DNA of 64,000 nucleotides from a virus: positions 1-64,000 of IMG/VR virus record IMGVR_UViG_3300021964_000045, one strand, 5' to 3'. Positions 58,101-64,000 of the stretch are shown one piece after another. The notes beneath the pieces are model-generated. The model worked only from the letters and a program-made list of their open reading frames with translations, was not told the origin of the DNA and did not search any database. The number at the start of each line of letters is the position of its first letter. Positions within the stretch are counted from its first letter, which is position 1. Position numbers and translations under genes: made by a program.

Positions 58101-60975
58101 TGAAATACTTAAGACTTATACTAAAGATGGTGACATGTCAATTGATAATTTGATAGGTCAATTCTACAGTCACAAAAATGTTAAAGAAAACTCAGGTCTT
58201 ATTGGAGCTGTTGTACCACCTGCTACAATCATTAACTTTTTAAAGGAAATGAATGTTTCTTCAGAATGGTTTAGTTTAGATGTAGATGGTATATCCTATA
58301 ATAGATTTACTAATAAAAGTGAATCAGATAGAACACACTATATAATATCTAATTTAATTACGCTTGCAACAGATGATGCAAAAGAACGTTTGCTGAGTAA
58401 ACTTGGATATAACAAAAAAGGAATAAAGCTTGTTTTGGCTATGGTTTCTTTTGGTATTCCATTAGAGCAAGCATCAATGCTCGTTAATGTAAAAGCTGTA
58501 AGAGAAATTCTTGAAGAAAGTGAATCACCAATGAGTGATATTAGAGTAGCAAGAAAAGATCTTTTAAAACGAAATGTTGAAGCTAAGCCTGTAACAACTG
58601 CTTCATTAGGTAAAGGTATAGAAGGAGATGTATCTGATCAAGAATTATTAGGTTTATTAAATCTAGTAATTCAAGCAGATGCACTATCTGGTGAAATAGA
58701 TAATTTGCAAGCAATATTTAGTTTGAATAAAGGTTTTGGAAAAGACTTTTCATCTTTAATGAATGTAGATGATTCAATAGATAAAGCAGGATTGTATTTA
58801 TCTAATCAAGAAATGCAAGATTCTATTTCAAACAAACAAAGAATATTTGATTTAAGAAATGCTTTTAGCACAGACTTATCAAAAGATAAACCAGTGCGTC
58901 ACTACATTGGAGAATACATAAGAATATTTGAAGACTTTAAAAGAAATGTATTACCTGAAGTATTTACTTCTCAGAGTCCTGATTTTAAACGTATTCTTCA
59001 AGGAGTATTAAGCTACACTAAAATTGTTGGTGGAAAAGAAGGAGCTAAAGTAAAAGCTCAAATTCAAAAAGACATGCTTTCTTACTTTACAATTAAGGCT
59101 TATATGAAAGACTTATTTGATAGAGAAGCAGGATCTCTTGTTGGTGGTTCATTAACAAATGAATTTTTGTATCCAAGTGAAAACAGTGACTTTAATATTA
59201 CTACAGTATTTAAGGATCTTAAGAATAACTTTAATACAGGTGATAATTATTTTCTTGACTATTTTGTATTTACAAAAACTGTAAAGTCAGAGGATAATAA
59301 AACAGGGATGAATATTGCAACTACAAGAAGCTTTGGTAAATTAAGTGACAATGAAAAAGTAAGAATACAAAATGGTTTTCAAGCCCTTTACGGTGATATC
59401 AAAACAAGAAAGGAAGCTGTGCATATACTTCATTATATAATGGCCAAAGACGGTTTAAGTTTGGCAGCAGGTAGTTTGTTACAAGCTATTACACCATTTG
59501 GTTTAGAAAAATATTTAGGGGCAAGTACTGAAGTGTTTAAAACATTTAAAGGACAAAATAAATTTGAGGATGTATTTGGTCAAAGCTTACAAGAATTAAG
59601 TTTAGATTTTATAAATAACTATGGTATGTCTGCTTCTTTTGCTAGTAATATAAAAGCTGACTATACTGTTTTTTCTAAAAATTCTGGATACTCAACTAGA
59701 GCTGATAAAGATAGATTAACAGTTGTTAGATCAGATAAAGATTCAGCACCTATGATATTTCCTAAATTTATTTTTAGAGAAACTAAAAATCCAATTGGAG
59801 TTCAAAAACAATATTATAAGTTAGTAAGTGGAAGTTTAAAAGAAAATGAAGTATCTGTTGACAATATAGACGCTTCTCTATTGACAGAAGGTCTTTATGA
59901 AAAGTTTGATTTAGAAGGTTCTTATTATCAAAATGGAATAGGATTTATTTTTGATAATGAAAATTTTAAAAGACCAAAGACATTTGAGTTATATACAACA
60001 GATAGATTTGATGCAGTAGATGTAAACTTTGATACGACTACTATTCCGGATGATGTTACAATGCCAGAAGGTATTTCTGAATTAAGTAGTTTAAATAATG
60101 TAAATAGAGTTGCAACAGAAAAAGGTATTGAAGTTGGAGGAAAAAATATTGCAGATATTACAGATAAAGATATACCAGAGGGAATTAAAGATGCTGCTGA
60201 TAAATTGCTAGCATTTACTAAAAAAGGTTCACCAGCAACACAAACTAGTGGGGTTACTATAAATAATAAAAAATGGACTAAAGATTCTCCAAAAGAAAAC
60301 CTTAATACTGCTTATGTATTTACAGAGAATATAAACTCAATAGGAGATACTAGAGTTGGAGGAGGCTCTGCTGTAATTAGAAATAATCCTAATGCCGTTG
60401 GTATAGTAACTAAGAAGTATTATACATATAAAGAAAATAGGGATGCTAATAATAAAGAGCAATGGAATGCTAACTTTCAAGATACAGATGCTGATTTTGA
60501 ATTATTTAAGAAAGTTAACTTAGAACAATTTGCTAAATTAGATAAATTTGATTCTAAAATATTTCCAGATTCTTTTGCTAATTCTTTGGCTGCTGTACCT
60601 AATAGATTTGCGTTATGGCTTCAGAATGAATTACAAACTAGATATGGTTTAGTTACTGAAGTAAACAGTAAAGGAACGGGTCTAATATCTAAATCTGTAC
60701 AGCCAACACAACCAACACAACAAACTAGTGAAGTTGAAACTGGTCAGTTAGATTTGTTTGATGTTAGTGAATTGCAATCATTAGGTTTACCTTTGACAGA
60801 TAATTTTAGTATATTGCTGGAAGATTTAAAAACAACACCTGGGGCAATTCAAAAAATGAAAGAAGATGGTGTTAATATATCAGATTTAAATTCTCTTAAA
60901 GAATCATTTAAGAAGAGTGCATTTACAGAAGAATCACAATATGAAGAGCACTTGAGAAAGTGTTACTTAAAATAA
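46147..60975 (+). CDS. Giant virion protein: zincin protease + putative RNA polymerase, 4,942 aa
   Basis: One uninterrupted 14.8-kb gene. The N-terminus is acidic; residues about 215-262 are Ala/Gly-rich and hydrophobic, and another hydrophobic patch lies near 561-580 (F-L-S-G-F-L-M-G-G-L), possibly membrane-active. A zincin-type metallopeptidase is seen at H2346-E-S-F-H2350 with a likely third ligand in E-E-Y-M-A-D (2411-2416). V-S-G-A-D3819-F-D3821-I-D3823-K carries the three metal-binding Asp of the beta'-type double-psi barrel of RNA polymerases (N-A-D-F-D-G-D in cellular enzymes); crAss-like phages encode such single-chain polymerases. Near the C-terminus lie a V-F-T-E-N ... G-G-G-S-A-V-I-R region (about 4720-4850) and Q4867-L-D-L-F, a beta-clamp-binding-like pentapeptide. 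It probably enters the cell with the DNA and transcribes early genes. Confidence 0.75.
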   Translation: MQDSNIQTDPIYQPDDFQFQPIDEMFDLDFDAESVQGMGDYMKNLEALAPAMNQYAMPLDLPISKHNSPKPGFDNFESFKKVFNSPTPFLGGEQQMKLQDPIISGIKSSSYDRYARMDAFDKLGWRPDMDMESYYNANTTGWDDFKRSWGPWWTNFSSGFTSAARSWGDLFSGDESYWTSADLEGATAMSEANRLGASTRGGTTGFLVNLNLNAAQTLGTISEIAAEELALAAAGAALTSTGAGAPAGIGAFVAGTGKNFVKGIKSIGNIFDITRTVRLGKDVLSTLRTADKAKDFWSVAKAGGRLAGDFFTPELRATLKSFKSSESAARGLSNLAKTSKSFGAFYRDARAINLTMSESKLEAGFAYQDMFAENVERVMRENGGAQLTPEQLNDINIEALKAATNSVLFNAPAIFITNKIVLGKALGGFSPQLRRIFNKVGNSKNIVRKTTVQNFIKNRAAGKTAGKLFQETSNKSVIGKLFGWNKLKALGVKGSLKYTAGGILRYSAGGLSEGLQEVYQEGVAVGLVDYHSALLDTPNANRHDLQKAAMMAGIDSQTTGQGFETFLSGFLMGGLVQGPQRLMFEVLPSYIQEKRNPKDYAEYKKQRDEFVDKVNDIAEEVAKDPANFMSSSKLNFFSQKQSEDDGDKHMFEDSELGLRDSNDDSFIMNAHHMVANGTEGLYIEQLEDIQKLSDEALIEAYPNQKEDIESGKFKERVDKSIERIKNFKKDYDASFNIIENPYAFKQFEQGSKEYNIALAKYSAVEHGRLLYLLSKESFKSAANRRDAIEQALKLTTAEGSADVNDLTPLLAVDSIQREVALLSSEIEALENAENIDKTILDSKKDKLVALTGYLVTLQSIEDKEAGVYDRDKMEVLKTPLKAYIESVSKNVLLDDEKLSYLVKQLVDHSYLDKRAQVYARSVSMFSDQAKFTEMSDRLSEVFLTRFNNIKRDFKASVIKGMQNQERVSLLEALAAIGSENKNGGVYAETEQSVKFMETGDASVLVDFYTEAGKVFKSNSNELYGKIQTLIDNYNRVKFESEKSDVKAEETKTDVNKKDTSTDKKSELNDYLKLSSDSPILNVEDGIDILKENESPFSKLLLEDLYSRYKQQQRIAKEPIVSKADWINTTEGTNAVAALEKLKGIWLASESNKALTDQAKNNIAKSEEGFQEWILSQKDDASVYRSLEFGGLKATDVERNETNEGFDSVVEDNPLLEWADKGPGVNILKKEIASIDSIDDEDVSDVRETIYTLTDNSGNRVSDDLLDLAGLDRAAFTDFQQAVDAFEELKKVIPDTTPFNFDGVTLKNLDVVEDANGNKFRVLGTASSANNGAKLELISLEKQDTEGVDKALSSFTVEQSGFSDLYTKVEETFEGVKLSANAVKLLPSEVNGIYPKSFGPFGTDTDVDMRFNKVLSLLSPEQLSTLEIKIRPNPNQSSNFLRAGDDTTENKLIVRGDKYTMEVVIPENMREGILERMDGFSYPENWDGAIGFVRNDHFRFTNNGNQNDIVEINQLEDKVIERYITPDGVSVSEMKQEMLKQKYLTLKIDELMKDKTNATITMADLESLNFSFKVTGGQYEDTNSYDTTYDNLDQNKYDGHKIVIVNTRNVDSIGERFETDIEDPQEHLAFVEKVISELESTPVEGGDANMYQKAISKGGYVGIIKDPLTGKIVLARLVPRNLEVDERNELFTELITKAKEVRDSKTGTQPKQTTEAESLKAVQILYQGIYGTPYQQNVGGPGLVKLEVEVEEEQDQNYVGIKFVTTIISKKGNSIKQNEKRYVTAEQFINEFNLTDEELDNTKPATKESGSQSIPLTKEDGERRIAEYGQEKLKLEKVGSGYGMPLRTYLQLMEEESTGKITVLSIRKDTANGNTFISIVGPYGPLDIQVNREPASIKQAAKSQQASKAETTKSSMPLFDWNKQFNNKFFSATNPTEKTYLDLQVTKSGDIVLRVKVGAKGSTLTAMQSFKSAELDNLKPEDILSLYSLLNQNQKVIDFNAKSNNILNFGEHNLKTTFPLDATLDQILNQTKTNLDSRVLKGVRVKLETTDEMVAGLKMVQASKPVNAPSDEYSQFVDTGFVSQETLERIANKEANKPGSLTLEEQAIYADKVAEINKILQQKANVEMQEDIDLQAMSEERYNEYKSKDFKDLPREIKIGIVNQVVQEGRESLTERQQEILKVNNDELELLIMSKSYTKPVEAEGKTLEQEIAEVEEAIKKEKKRIANEAKRTGQHQATLRKNSKIYVSLVDKLDELEKRSTDESAFKILDPSETLQKEESIDEFLEWAAVNLPDFIKIKDLSEIKTRLKSTGTTVGQFTMALRNIAGGLSVEGTIYTGPSNGIGYHESFHAVFRMLLTTEEQNNLLKLAKDEVRKKFKTYKALQEDISKFANRHPKYRQLSKAALEREYLEEYMADQFQAFKTNPRSTKTSSTIKSFFNRVVEWIKSVLKSFRKNELDLFYERIDAGKYRNTQILDNQYTNSLESGVAIDAFKAIPYKIIRGTKLKSAKYLDPAKADMLTRMIGQVYVTRRGDSKYSELQDEELLSATIIDFADLYDSEKDIYASLSDVDLDTVEQLNEALNLQEGKAVKESVTKYLDILNLKFDEMDDQIEEDEDDYGSRKVGDYTKDANQTGGYNSATKEVRTFIAGVSIDSKDMFGNVELQDGTPIRVPVNHIDVYNGLMLAGMNETSDSKMLEKLYYFSRRNENTAAVIDELFRVTGIDINEFKETGQIPNKIDNSMLFNQFMTTFKNARFDYIFQLTDPTTGKVRIISASNRDAANAQIDYWKKIFNDKFEIFRTDNASVRQAVSGVAMLSKDMEKKKITNKDLKAKSLLYSKLISEQLGIKLSPLYIEISIANNLSGKLTKYQETLIDMGKNARLLRREDLTLITTKLTGKEKSTGKPLPENLFIDDSERGLSSRLKQIALGNALFDETVGNTVFEDPERNLIYAHQNQTFHSRRMIELSDDAVIRKLQEQFPDNTLLNSEAFLELSTSKQLQLIRTAGSNMLAENVESMDLQEADDLSRQSVQGTKYGKFNSVEFTSNLINSYFERFNTKSNKVETAANTALAPVFIRLIESSNTGDSVGLPVIKAVKLSSDGKDVVLTPEAFDQFVNRLRTEYNIIQKNNQDYDKNGPGNIKGYNDSKNGRGFKFFKGDSLISKETQAELIKSAVEGKTFDEVFGKEYKTELNNIIKDYIKEFQGLAQKARLTTSQHVKGIFPDTEKASSSMEKLNVFRKNEPANLAQIFISNWLNTMAINELILGEEAKLFKDAVIDPIKRAKMQNAAHDSIAFDFLPKDDSLGISHTLGRESIGLFTFTDPATEDGGDKADAQSYQTAKGARYSAYGLGSLNSALAKMYDAIDNGESVDNDWFSTYLKQHPKHAPLNSKKYVFGNGQTFIKTSTVVLTKELTSYKNEEGAWVAKVGMERLHNLRENMERWESQNDGKIAIAAPESAVKMLKQNVIDNESMTAETMVLNEEHVTLLDAKDFGRQMVNPSNKLLMTDASQIKTIITSEQAVLDKDFKVVIDGEELPIADVVKEYHRFTAAGVNFEYSDKKNLIFDLLPHLEESVLEQMDIEPNLYSFIKTAQANLKSSAASSTEVEFFTEEDGKPKYELNNPITSQKFEQFFMAYFSKKVLSQKVPGVTLALMSDFGVPVIREIYSFDTTGRPDKQRVVRRKNSNQYNGQNLLDITNAEDLELAKQQLESDPSKPIVVLDRLRYDMKEYDMVNPNDPSTWVATNIRYAETLMPAHHEDVMRHLENKNIKDLPDSVAKMFAVRIPTQDKHSSIPSKVVDFLPVFYGSTAIFPEDLIKVSGADFDIDKVYAAIKEWYYKDGKFTEYGTRKGSEGFADYIRYTNKKVAERGSNLNEALLKYNAGGLAAEVESKSIEEIMDLLTLGYSPEAIDASIMLGLPITEKEYNKYIKDNGVEPYKASITNKLVSLKYSLVGNTKLTETTDGSVPVSYQPADIEAVKEVWESLSNRFEILKTYTKDGDMSIDNLIGQFYSHKNVKENSGLIGAVVPPATIINFLKEMNVSSEWFSLDVDGISYNRFTNKSESDRTHYIISNLITLATDDAKERLLSKLGYNKKGIKLVLAMVSFGIPLEQASMLVNVKAVREILEESESPMSDIRVARKDLLKRNVEAKPVTTASLGKGIEGDVSDQELLGLLNLVIQADALSGEIDNLQAIFSLNKGFGKDFSSLMNVDDSIDKAGLYLSNQEMQDSISNKQRIFDLRNAFSTDLSKDKPVRHYIGEYIRIFEDFKRNVLPEVFTSQSPDFKRILQGVLSYTKIVGGKEGAKVKAQIQKDMLSYFTIKAYMKDLFDREAGSLVGGSLTNEFLYPSENSDFNITTVFKDLKNNFNTGDNYFLDYFVFTKTVKSEDNKTGMNIATTRSFGKLSDNEKVRIQNGFQALYGDIKTRKEAVHILHYIMAKDGLSLAAGSLLQAITPFGLEKYLGASTEVFKTFKGQNKFEDVFGQSLQELSLDFINNYGMSASFASNIKADYTVFSKNSGYSTRADKDRLTVVRSDKDSAPMIFPKFIFRETKNPIGVQKQYYKLVSGSLKENEVSVDNIDASLLTEGLYEKFDLEGSYYQNGIGFIFDNENFKRPKTFELYTTDRFDAVDVNFDTTTIPDDVTMPEGISELSSLNNVNRVATEKGIEVGGKNIADITDKDIPEGIKDAADKLLAFTKKGSPATQTSGVTINNKKWTKDSPKENLNTAYVFTENINSIGDTRVGGGSAVIRNNPNAVGIVTKKYYTYKENRDANNKEQWNANFQDTDADFELFKKVNLEQFAKLDKFDSKIFPDSFANSLAAVPNRFALWLQNELQTRYGLVTEVNSKGTGLISKSVQPTQPTQQTSEVETGQLDLFDVSELQSLGLPLTDNFSILLEDLKTTPGAIQKMKEDGVNISDLNSLKESFKKSAFTEESQYEEHLRKCYLK

Positions 60976-60982
60976 AATAATA

Positions 60983-63900
60983 ATGGCTAAGTGTTATAAT
61001 AAAAATTTACCTGAGTATCAATCTTTATCTGAAGAGTTTAAAGATAACATGGTTGTTGATAGCTTAATTGAAAAATGGCAAGCATTAAATAACTCAGAAG
61101 AGTTCCCTACTGTAGAACAAGCAAAACAAGTAAAAGAAGAACTTAATTTATCTTTTTCATTAAAGACTAAGGCTTTTACAGATGCGTTAATATCTAATTT
61201 AGTAAGAAACAAAATTATACATTACTCAGAAAAGTATGGTGGTTACTATCTTAATAATACTAGAGGGGATGAAAGAATTGGTAATCCTGAAAGCTTAAGA
61301 ATTAACTATAATAGATTAATGGGTTACTTAGATAAAAATAAGATACCTAGAGATGTTATAGATGATACTGAAACAAGGAGGTCACGTAGGATTTTTATAA
61401 ATGAAGATGCACTGATGCCTGCAGATGTTTTACCAAAAAGCAGAAGAGCAGCAGGTACTCACACAGTTGATGTATTAAATCACGTGAGACAAATGATACC
61501 TGGCTTAGAGTATAAAATTCTGTCTGTTAAAGAAGCAGAGAATCTTTATGAGTCATTACCACCATCTCAAAAAAATAAAACACCATTTGCTCAAATAAAT
61601 AGTTTTTACGTAAATCAAACAGCTATCTTAATCAAAGGTAGAGTTACCCATGACATTGCAATAGAAGAGGTCTTACACCCTTTAATTGATGCAGTGTATG
61701 TAGACAACCAAGAGTTATTTAATAGCTTGTACAATGAAGCTGTAGCTAATTTTCCTGAACTCAAGCAAGAAATAGATGAAGCTTATAATACTAAGTATAG
61801 AAAGTTTAGTGAAAAGCACAGACAACTTGAACTTGTTACTCAAGCTTTAACAAGATATTTTTCTAATGAGTTTGAAAATACACCAACTAAATCATTTAGA
61901 GATAAGGTTGGAGAGTTTTTAAATTGGTTCTTAGATGTAATTAAAAATCTTTATGAAGTATATACAGGTGGTACAGCTAAGCTTAAAGTAGATAATATAA
62001 AACCAGGAACAAGTTTATCAGATATTGCAAAACTTCTTAATACAAGTGAGCTTCAATTTAAGTTAGAAAAGAAAGTTGATTCTAAGGTTAGATATTCACT
62101 ATCTGAAGAAAAGCAAAACTCATTAGATCAAATAAGAAGAAAAGGTAATGATGCACAAAAAATTGTTTTAGATAAACTATTTCATGCTGCACAACAAAGA
62201 AAAGGAGATACGCCTACATTCAGTGTAGGTAAAAAAGATATTGGAGATAATGATGACATAGTAATATTAAATGAGAAAAATCATACTTACTATAATTTAA
62301 AAGATCTATCTATTGAATATGTTTCATCTACAACTGCTATTGGTGGTAAGATGGAAAACTTAGATAATGTACAAATGAATCTTGCCGTTGGTAATGACTT
62401 TGACAATATAGCTGAGTCTATAGTATTAGGAAAGTCATTAGCGGATATCAAAGAAGCTGGTATGCAAATCTTAACTGATGAGCAACTAACCAGAGCATAT
62501 TATTCAATGGATGGATATATCAAGGCAATTACCAACCAAGGAGATATATTAGTACCTCAAGTTGTTGTTCATGGTAAAAACGCAGAAGGTATTAACATTG
62601 CAGGAACTATTGATTTACTTGCAATAACACCACAGGGTAAATTAAAAATATTAGATTTAAAGACAAGTAAAAATAGATTATCAACTAGTGAAGATGGTAA
62701 ATATAATACTGAATGGGATTTAAAAGATGATTCTTTATTAAAAGCTTATGGTGTAGAAAAATTATCAACTAAACAAAAACATAATCTTCAAGTAAACTTA
62801 TATGCAAGAATGCTTGAGAATATGGGCTATGAAGTTGACTCTTCTGAACAAGGGGCAAGTACTCATCATATATGGGTTGACATAAAAGGTAAAGGTAAAA
62901 ATCAAACATTTTCAGGAAATTTTGAAATAGAGGATATGGTTTTTCATCCTATAAGTCAAAATAAACCTTACGTTGATGCTCTAATGCCTAAGAATATAAA
63001 TAAAGTATCACAAGCAGAACTTGATAAGGCACTAGCTGATACGGGTGATTCAACCAAAATACTTGATGAAATAAACAACTCTGAATTTGAAGGACTAGAT
63101 GAATATAACCCATCTGAATTTGGTGGATTGGAACAAAACATGTACTTCAATGCAATTAAAAAATATAGAAAAAGTCTTACAACTAGACGTGATGTAATTG
63201 AAACAGTAAGATCTGCTGTTTACATGGACAGATCTAAAGAAGATGCAGTAGAAAGAATAAGTACTATGCTTGCATTTACAACTATTGCATTAACGGAAAA
63301 AGGAGAAGCACCTAGAGTATTTACAGAATTGCTTAGAGATGTTAAAAAAGAATTAGAATCCTATGAAAAGTTTCTTTTAAATAAAGACAATGCATCTAAT
63401 CCACTATATTTAACAAGGGCAACAAATTATGAAAACTTTATTAAAACATTTGAAGGATTATATAAATTACCATCTATTGCCTCGTTAACTGGAATACAGA
63501 AAGATCTAATACTACAAATACAAAATACATTAAATAGACTTAGTGAATCTACTGCGGAAAAACCAAGCATTATTGATGAAGCATTATTTACTCATGGAAA
63601 AGCTATTATTAAAAAATATTCAGGTAAAGATTTTACATCTTATGTAGATCCTATAACAGGAGAAGTTGTAAATCCATTTGACGATTTATTTTACTCTGTA
63701 ATAGAAGACATGAGTACTGTTGATTATTATACAAGAGATATAAATACAGCAGAAGATACTATTCTTGCTACAATGAAAAAGATGTGGCATGCAAAAAGGC
63801 AAGAAGTTCTTGATAGAATAGAAGCAAGAAAAGGTTTTGTTTTATATGCGTCTAGACTAGCTAAGCTATCACCAGGAAAAAGTCCAAAAGATATCTATGA

Positions 63901-64000
63901 ATTCATGATTGAATTGGATAAAAATGGTGTACATACGGGAGAGCTAGTTAAAAAGATAGGACCTCAATACTATGATCAGTTTAATGCTTTATATAAATCA
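60983..64000 (+). CDS. Second giant virion protein with degenerate zincin and RecB-like nuclease domains, 3' partial
   Basis: Starts 7 nt after the previous stop and stays open for 1,006 codons to the window end. Residues about 200-330 resemble the zincin region of the preceding protein (E-E-V-L-H at 228-232 where H-E-x-x-H is expected, a later L-E-L-V-T-Q-A-L helix, then an amphipathic F-L-N-W-F-L-D-V-I-K-N-L-Y helix), but the first His is Glu, so it is probably inactive. Residues about 500-650 form a RecB-family nuclease: G-T-I-D544-L-L, L-D558-L-K560-T-S, and Q603-V-N-L-Y607. The rest is helical. It is likely packaged and ejected like its neighbour. Confidence 0.75.
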   Translation, partial: MAKCYNKNLPEYQSLSEEFKDNMVVDSLIEKWQALNNSEEFPTVEQAKQVKEELNLSFSLKTKAFTDALISNLVRNKIIHYSEKYGGYYLNNTRGDERIGNPESLRINYNRLMGYLDKNKIPRDVIDDTETRRSRRIFINEDALMPADVLPKSRRAAGTHTVDVLNHVRQMIPGLEYKILSVKEAENLYESLPPSQKNKTPFAQINSFYVNQTAILIKGRVTHDIAIEEVLHPLIDAVYVDNQELFNSLYNEAVANFPELKQEIDEAYNTKYRKFSEKHRQLELVTQALTRYFSNEFENTPTKSFRDKVGEFLNWFLDVIKNLYEVYTGGTAKLKVDNIKPGTSLSDIAKLLNTSELQFKLEKKVDSKVRYSLSEEKQNSLDQIRRKGNDAQKIVLDKLFHAAQQRKGDTPTFSVGKKDIGDNDDIVILNEKNHTYYNLKDLSIEYVSSTTAIGGKMENLDNVQMNLAVGNDFDNIAESIVLGKSLADIKEAGMQILTDEQLTRAYYSMDGYIKAITNQGDILVPQVVVHGKNAEGINIAGTIDLLAITPQGKLKILDLKTSKNRLSTSEDGKYNTEWDLKDDSLLKAYGVEKLSTKQKHNLQVNLYARMLENMGYEVDSSEQGASTHHIWVDIKGKGKNQTFSGNFEIEDMVFHPISQNKPYVDALMPKNINKVSQAELDKALADTGDSTKILDEINNSEFEGLDEYNPSEFGGLEQNMYFNAIKKYRKSLTTRRDVIETVRSAVYMDRSKEDAVERISTMLAFTTIALTEKGEAPRVFTELLRDVKKELESYEKFLLNKDNASNPLYLTRATNYENFIKTFEGLYKLPSIASLTGIQKDLILQIQNTLNRLSESTAEKPSIIDEALFTHGKAIIKKYSGKDFTSYVDPITGEVVNPFDDLFYSVIEDMSTVDYYTRDINTAEDTILATMKKMWHAKRQEVLDRIEARKGFVLYASRLAKLSPGKSPKDIYEFMIELDKNGVHTGELVKKIGPQYYDQFNALYKS

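Noticed and set aside
1-64000. Stop-codon reassignment, known in some crAss-like phages
   Set aside because: TAA, TAG and TGA all end genes at sensible operon positions and no gene is broken by an in-frame TAG or TGA.
1-64000. tRNA genes, integrase, insertion sequences
   Set aside because: All gaps are under about 190 nt and hold promoters or terminators; I saw no cloverleaf, recombinase motif or terminal inverted repeats.

Overview
The window looks like the late (virion) half of a tailed-phage genome related to the crAss-like phages (order Crassvirales), infecting a Bacteroidota host. The support is the gene order and the proteins themselves. A large terminase, portal, acidic scaffold-like protein and major capsid protein come first. 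Tail fibres and adhesins follow, then two ring/connector-like proteins and a 1,695-residue protein resembling the crAss-like 'stabilization'/muzzle protein. After that come a block of very large cargo-like proteins and a 4,942-residue protein carrying the RNA-polymerase-type metal triad D-F-D-I-D. All supported genes are on the + strand, tightly packed, AT-rich, and mostly start after A-rich leaders without a Shine-Dalgarno sequence, as is usual for Bacteroidota and their phages. No gene is visible for replication, integration or lysogeny. The DNA is cut at both ends: the first and last genes are partial.

Layout. 1-1.9 kb: a RecB/Cas4-like nuclease (5' truncated), two small unknown genes and a GroES-like co-chaperonin. 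1.9-10 kb: packaging and head genes (TerL, portal, scaffold candidate, major capsid) ending at a strong terminator. 10-13.7 kb: an unknown late protein, a connector candidate, a Dps/ferritin-like protein with ferroxidase residues at Dps spacing, and an apparently abundant cysteine-containing virion protein, again ending at a terminator. 13.7-26 kb: a fibre/adhesin island with two long fibres (one with an S74 self-cleaving chaperone), a LamG lectin-like protein, an FN3+VWA protein, an FN3 protein and a cysteine-rich mini-protein. 26-29.4 kb: a calcineurin-like phosphoesterase, an unknown gene and two ring-protein candidates. 29.4-34.5 kb: muzzle candidate. 34.5-46.1 kb: a multi-domain peptidoglycan hydrolase and three large cargo-type proteins. 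46.1-64 kb: two giant proteins.

How it may work together. The capsid and connector genes build the head and neck; the fibre/adhesin island gives host recognition. The hydrolase (LysM, transglycosylase, two peptidoglycan-binding units, CHAP/NlpC-like domain) would open the cell wall. The cargo and giant proteins are probably packaged and ejected with the DNA, the 4,942-residue protein supplying a virion RNA polymerase to start early transcription. Two types of putative promoter appear between the gene blocks: an exact decamer TTGTATATTA (five copies) and Bacteroidota-like TAnnTTTG boxes (four).

Most notable: the giant RNAP/zincin protein and a second giant that starts with what looks like an inactivated copy of the same zincin domain; a repeated [M/Y]-x-x-G-G motif and an LPKAQ motif shared by three adjacent cargo proteins; the Dps-like protein; and a 20-bp inverted repeat that encloses a promoter and reaches the start of the VWA gene. 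No intergenic gap exceeds about 190 bases. All family calls are from reading motifs; no database search was run.
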